From: Saccharomyces uvarum
Taxonomy: Eukaryota > Ascomycota > Saccharomycetes > Saccharomycetales > Saccharomycetaceae
NCBI GenBank assembly: GCA_947243795.1
Contig: OX365929.1
Span: 1,116,001 to 1,180,000 of the forward strand
Direction of reading: 5' to 3'
Length of the DNA: 64,000 nucleotides
In this document: piece after piece, positions 60,250-64,000 of the stretch
How positions within the stretch are numbered: the first letter of the stretch is position 1
How the letters are laid out: each line of letters begins with the position of its first letter
Made by a program: the position numbers and the translations under genes
The notes under the pieces: generated by a model
What the model was told of the DNA's origin: nothing
What the model saw: only the letters and a program-made list of their open reading frames with translations
The model's database searches: none

Positions 60250-61644
60250 TTATGTCTGAATTGGTGAATAAAAATGCTCTGAATCAAATTGGCTCAAAGT
60301 ACTTAATAAACTTTCTTGGTCATTACACACTTTCATAAACCAACCTTTAAATTTACAATCTTTTAAATAACCTTCCCATGTTTTCGCAATAGAATTATGT
60401 TGCATGTTCATTTTCACATTCTCGTTGTTTGTACGTAGTTCAAAATCTTCGTCCCATTTTATCCTTCTCATCACTAGATTTTCATAAAATCTACATGATT
60501 TCTCGTCACCCACCACTATAATAATTCCTGGTCCATCATCGTTTATGCGAAGACACAAGCCTTTCAATGACAGTTCTTTACTGTTCATCTTCAATTTATA
60601 CCTTATCTTCGGATTCTGTAAGTTCTTGAACTGAAATACCTTGCAGTGGTACATCGACGGCTTTTCGAAACTTACACCTGGGGTTTCTTTCCTTCTTTTA
60701 ACTGCTTGTTCATGTCTTATTTCATTTTCTTCCAAATGTTTTCTCTTCCTCAGATCTACTTGGCCCTTAACTGTTTTTTCCCAGGCAGTTGGATCTGATA
60801 TATTCTGGTCATTTTCGTAGACGCTCATCATATTACTCAGCTTGACTTTTGGTTCAGGCTTTGGTAGTAGTCCTAATTTAATCTTTACCTCTTGTGCTTC
60901 TCTAACCATTTTTCTTCTATTTCTTCTTTGTTTCTTCCTTTCATGCTGTGTCAAATATGCCTTGATTACTATCTTTGCCTCATTGGTTTTCTCAGGTGAG
61001 GGATGAGACACATATTTTATTGAGGGATGTTCAACGTCATCGCCATCATCGTCTTTTTCGTCTTCTTCGCCAAGCTCTGGGTCTTCCATCTTATATTTTT
61101 CCATCATCTCACCCCTCTCATCTAAGAACACAGTATCCCACCATTCATGACCGTGATTGACCTTGTGGTATGTTTCAAATTTTGGCAAGTCTAGTATGAA
61201 GTTATCTTCATGCAATGTCAAGTTGGGTAAATCACCTGACTTAACTAATTTCTCTCTTTCTTGAGCCTCTTCTTCCAATTTTAATTTCCTTTCAAGTTCT
61301 TTCTCGTCTAGAAGTTTTTGTGATTCCCTTTCTAGGGCAATTTGTTTGCTGATTTCACCTTTCTTGTAAAACTTCAGACCTCTTTCATAACGCTTGTTAA
61401 GTTTCCTCGATGAACCTGAATGGTCTAGGTCACTGAGATATGGATTATCACCTGTTTGGTAGTTCCTTCTGATTAAGTTCAAATTGGAAGACTTTAATGC
61501 GGAATGGAGTTCAGTTTGCAAACCACGGCCTTGTATTTCACCTCCTTCATTATTAGCCTCTTGGCGTTGTGAATAGTTTGGCTCGTAATGTCGATTGTAT
61601 TGCGATTTTGAATTACCATTATCGTATCTCTTCCGTGGAGGCAT
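60250..61644 (-). CDS. PRP3: Prp3, U4/U6 snRNP splicing factor
   Basis: 464 residues (S. cerevisiae 469). Part of the U4/U6.U5 tri-snRNP, essential for pre-mRNA splicing. The N-terminal half is charged, Glu/Lys-rich and helical. The conserved Prp3 domain begins near residue 140 ([15 protein letters not shown]), and a C-terminal DUF1115-like part carries [13 protein letters not shown] and [17 protein letters not shown] at 61642-61644. The regulator SPP41 is about 11 kb to the left. Confidence 0.97.
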   Translation of the reverse strand: MPPRKRYDNGNSKSQYNRHYEPNYSQRQEANNEGGEIQGRGLQTELHSALKSSNLNLIRRNYQTGDNPYLSDLDHSGSSRKLNKRYERGLKFYKKGEISKQIALERESQKLLDEKELERKLKLEEEAQEREKLVKSGDLPNLTLHEDNFILDLPKFETYHKVNHGHEWWDTVFLDERGEMMEKYKMEDPELGEEDEKDDDGDDVEHPSIKYVSHPSPEKTNEAKIVIKAYLTQHERKKQRRNRRKMVREAQEVKIKLGLLPKPEPKVKLSNMMSVYENDQNISDPTAWEKTVKGQVDLRKRKHLEENEIRHEQAVKRRKETPGVSFEKPSMYHCKVFQFKNLQNPKIRYKLKMNSKELSLKGLCLRINDDGPGIIIVVGDEKSCRFYENLVMRRIKWDEDFELRTNNENVKMNMQHNSIAKTWEGYLKDCKFKGWFMKVCNDQESLLSTLSQFDSEHFYSPIQT

Positions 61645-61986
61645 TATTAGAAGATATATGTAAGGATTGGTTTGGTCTTTTCGGAAGACTTGGTAGTTGC
61701 TTTTTCTTAGCTATTTGACTCCTAGATACTTTGGTACCAGTATTACATATTGTTTAGATGGGGCGGAAACCTATCAAAAAAATGCAGAATACAATAACAT
61801 TGAAGATTTTATATCAAATACAAAAGGATTAGAATATTGAAAATTTATCATGATATATCGCTTTTAAATATGATTTTTTGTCGTTAATATGTTCAATTAC
61901 ACATATTTATATATGTATGTAGTCACAAAAAGACTTTAAAATATTATATCGAATTAATATAAGAAACTGAGTTCAGTCATATCTTT
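61645..61986. other. PRP3-JIP4 intergenic region
   Basis: 342 bp: the PRP3 promoter and JIP4 3' end, AT-rich. No gene seen. Confidence 0.5.
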
Positions 61987-64000
61987 TCATAGTTTTCTAA
62001 ATCCAAATAATCCGCTACGCTTGGAAGCCTCTTTACCCTCACTTTGACTTCTTAAAGGCGACGATGACCTCGACTTACTTTTAAAAAACGAGAATAAGCC
62101 ACCACTGCCAGAATTTGGTTTCAAGTAAGTTGAATTCACAGGCATCTTCCTCACTTGTTTGGCGGAACTTGAATCATTGGATTTTACCTTTCTTAGCGTA
62201 GATCCGCTACTCACTTTCCTCAAAGACGGATCCTTATTATTAGAACTTACACTGTACGACTTGGAAGGGGCCAATTCTGGGAACGCCGGCATGACCACTT
62301 GATCCACGTCGCGATGGTGATGATGGTGGTGTTGCGAGTCGCCTGTGTTGTCCGGCGAGAGCTTGGACTTGAAACTTCCTAGCGCAGCGTGGCCATCTGC
62401 GTCTTTGACAGTGGATGCGAACTTGATTTGTGAGGAACGAGATCTAGAAGCGTTTGTATCGGGGTATATATCCGTGGCAATGGGGGAGCTTGGTTTTGAT
62501 TTCTCTCTTGTTCTGGATTTAGACCTTGATCTTGATTTGGATTTAGACCTAGGCGAACTGGGACCGTCCAAAACATCAAGCATGGATCTCTTTTGGGCGG
62601 CGACATGTTTAGGTGGAGCACCACCTGTGATTACCCTTTTCAATTCTTCAAACCCTGAGTTGATTGTTTGTGATCCATCAGCGTCTGCATCTTCGCTTCC
62701 AGTGTCATCAGTGATGGTTTCGACTTCTAACGAAAACTTGAGTGAGGATTCCAAGATGATGTCTAATTTTTTCAGGTGCCTTTGTCCTGGAGGTATAGAT
62801 GAATCATGTTCAGCATCACTTAATCGCTGCGTCATACTTTCCCTACGATTTCTGGCCATGGCACGTAGTTTTTCCTTTACTGAAACGTTAGAAGTTAGGG
62901 ACTTCACAGATATTCCATCGTTTTCGTCATTATTGGATGCATCGGGCCCATTGTTAGAAATTCCTTTTTGGTTACTGTCAGCACCACTACTATCAGCGGT
63001 ATAACCCACCGAGTCTATAGAATAGTCGTTGCTTGTCGTCTGCTTAAAATTTGAAATAGTCGGGATACTAGCATCTGCTGACTTGGAATGTAGGAAGCTA
63101 GGTTTCAAACTGGTCTTAGCCTTATTCTTCACTACCTTTGGATGTGCAAACTGCCTTTGTAAATCCAATTCCAGTTCTGACATTCTCTTCGCCGGGACGA
63201 TAAACGTAGGAATCGGGAAGTTGGTGCACAGCTTATCCGTCAAAAGGTTTGATTTCCAACGAACAAGACTGTCCGTTCTTTCCCATCTCAAAGTGCTGGA
63301 TACGAAGAAGTCCGGGAGGTAGATGTTAATGGCCTCCAACAGCGTTTTCTTGGTTTTCCCAATCAGAATCTCCACGGTGACTTTGACCGAACGGTCTTCT
63401 GGAATCACGAGTGTAACGTAGTCAAACAGGTCCTGCAGTTTATGTTCTATTTCATCTTCTGTATAGCCGGAGGTCCATTCCATAAAACTTTGGTGTTTCA
63501 ACTTGTTGTCGGAGTCCTGCGGGCCCAAAGACATTGCTCTTCGTGTGCACATGGACCTGGATCTTGATCTGGACCTGGACCTCATGGCAGACTCAATGCT
63601 TCTGCTGTCGTCCATCATCATCAGCATTCTTTTGCGCTCACTCATCGAATCACCGTTCCCAAGGTCGTGTCTTGTTAGGCGAGGCAGGTTAGCCAACACC
63701 ACAATATGGTCCGTATTCTGGACCAGACTCCGTAGCGCCCAGTCCAGGGCCACCCAGGTGTGCTTCCTACCGCTAATAAGGCAAAGAATTGTTCGAGGAG
63801 TATTGGGGAACCCAACATTCTCGCTCAGCACACGCTCTTTCCTCTTTTGGGATTTGGTCAAGGGCGTAAACCCGTCTTCGAGGGGAGGATTGAATTTGAT
63901 TGCATTAGCACCACCTTTCAAGGGCTTTTTTTTGCTTTGGGGGAAAAGTATTGTTGGGTAATTGAAAAATTCGTTCTTTTGCTCTATCCGATGATTGATC
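61987..64000 (-). CDS. JIP4: Jip4, universal-stress-protein-like domain protein (5' end missing)
   Basis: Minus-strand frame with stop at 61987. It stays open to the window's right edge, so about 670 residues are present and the N-terminus is missing. The S. cerevisiae protein is about 876 residues, so roughly 200 are absent. A USP-like fold is seen near the left part of the present protein (RTILCLISGRKHTWVALDWALRS and VTVEILIGKTKKTLLE). Two arginine/serine repeats (SRSRSRSRSM, and KSKSRSRSKSRTREKSK) and a His run (about six residues) follow. Function is unknown in S. cerevisiae; its name comes from a Jsn1 interaction. Confidence 0.93.
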   Translation of the reverse strand, partial: INHRIEQKNEFFNYPTILFPQSKKKPLKGGANAIKFNPPLEDGFTPLTKSQKRKERVLSENVGFPNTPRTILCLISGRKHTWVALDWALRSLVQNTDHIVVLANLPRLTRHDLGNGDSMSERKRMLMMMDDSRSIESAMRSRSRSRSRSMCTRRAMSLGPQDSDNKLKHQSFMEWTSGYTEDEIEHKLQDLFDYVTLVIPEDRSVKVTVEILIGKTKKTLLEAINIYLPDFFVSSTLRWERTDSLVRWKSNLLTDKLCTNFPIPTFIVPAKRMSELELDLQRQFAHPKVVKNKAKTSLKPSFLHSKSADASIPTISNFKQTTSNDYSIDSVGYTADSSGADSNQKGISNNGPDASNNDENDGISVKSLTSNVSVKEKLRAMARNRRESMTQRLSDAEHDSSIPPGQRHLKKLDIILESSLKFSLEVETITDDTGSEDADADGSQTINSGFEELKRVITGGAPPKHVAAQKRSMLDVLDGPSSPRSKSKSRSRSKSRTREKSKPSSPIATDIYPDTNASRSRSSQIKFASTVKDADGHAALGSFKSKLSPDNTGDSQHHHHHHRDVDQVVMPAFPELAPSKSYSVSSNNKDPSLRKVSSGSTLRKVKSNDSSSAKQVRKMPVNSTYLKPNSGSGGLFSFFKSKSRSSSPLRSQSEGKEASKRSGLFGFRKL
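62511..62560 (-). repeat. Degenerate 6-bp repeat coding Arg/Ser in JIP4
   Basis: Runs of TCYRGR-type hexamers on the minus strand encode KSKSRSRSKSR. A second similar array lies at about 63555-63590 (SRSRSRSRS). Confidence 0.75.

Noticed and set aside
62345-63004. 219-codon plus-strand frame opposite JIP4
   Set aside because: Aspartate/leucine repeat is the antisense of the Arg/Ser array; no independent support.

Overview
The window is a budding-yeast chromosome segment from a Saccharomyces species that is not S. cerevisiae. Gene content, order and orientation match, from memory, the right arm of S. cerevisiae chromosome IV from SSN2 (YDR443C) to JIP4 (YDR475C). Slow genes (RPS17B, RPS18A, RPL27B, ADA2, TFB3) are almost identical to the S. 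cerevisiae proteins. Fast genes (HEH2, SPP41, PKH3, JIP4) differ at many residues. That points to a more distant member of the genus, but I cannot name the species by eye. Introns sit in the ribosomal protein genes with TACTAAC branch points, and the mobile elements are Ty-type LTRs.

Layout, left to right: SSN2/MED13 (-), YDR444W lipase-like (+), tRNA-Lys(CUU) (-), a 1.9-kb accessory gap with nested Ty LTR fossils and a broken unknown gene, ECM11 (+), RPS17B (-, intron), ADA2 (+), UTP6 (-), RPS18A (+, intron), YHP1 (-), PPN1 (+), TSA2 (-), GUK1 (-), NHX1 (+), TOM1 (+, 9.8 kb), HEH2 (-), PFA5 (-), TFB3 (+), MFA1 (+), YDR461C-A (-), MRPL28 (+), STP1 (+), SPP41 (+), RMT2 (-), PKH3 (+), TLG1 (-), SDC1 (+), UGO1 (-), RPL27B (+, intron), snR13 snoRNA (+), TRS31 (+), PRP3 (-) and JIP4 (-, cut by the right edge).

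These are mostly unrelated housekeeping genes with their own promoters. Functional echoes exist: three ribosomal protein genes with paired Rap1-like sites, UTP6 with a PAC/RRPE ribosome-biogenesis promoter, the transcription factors SSN2, ADA2, TFB3 and SDC1, and SPP41, named as a regulator of PRP3, about 11 kb from PRP3. Several starts were moved from the longest open frame to the first credible ATG (ADA2, PPN1, HEH2, MRPL28, RMT2, SDC1).

I found no convincing undescribed multi-gene system. The least ordinary sequence is the tRNA-linked gap at 7445-9393. Other points worth checking are the a-factor CaaX box (CIIV), the split 25S-complementary segments and alternative hairpins in snR13, a PPSY motif in the small protein YDR461C-A, and a GC-rich patch at about 40-43 kb.
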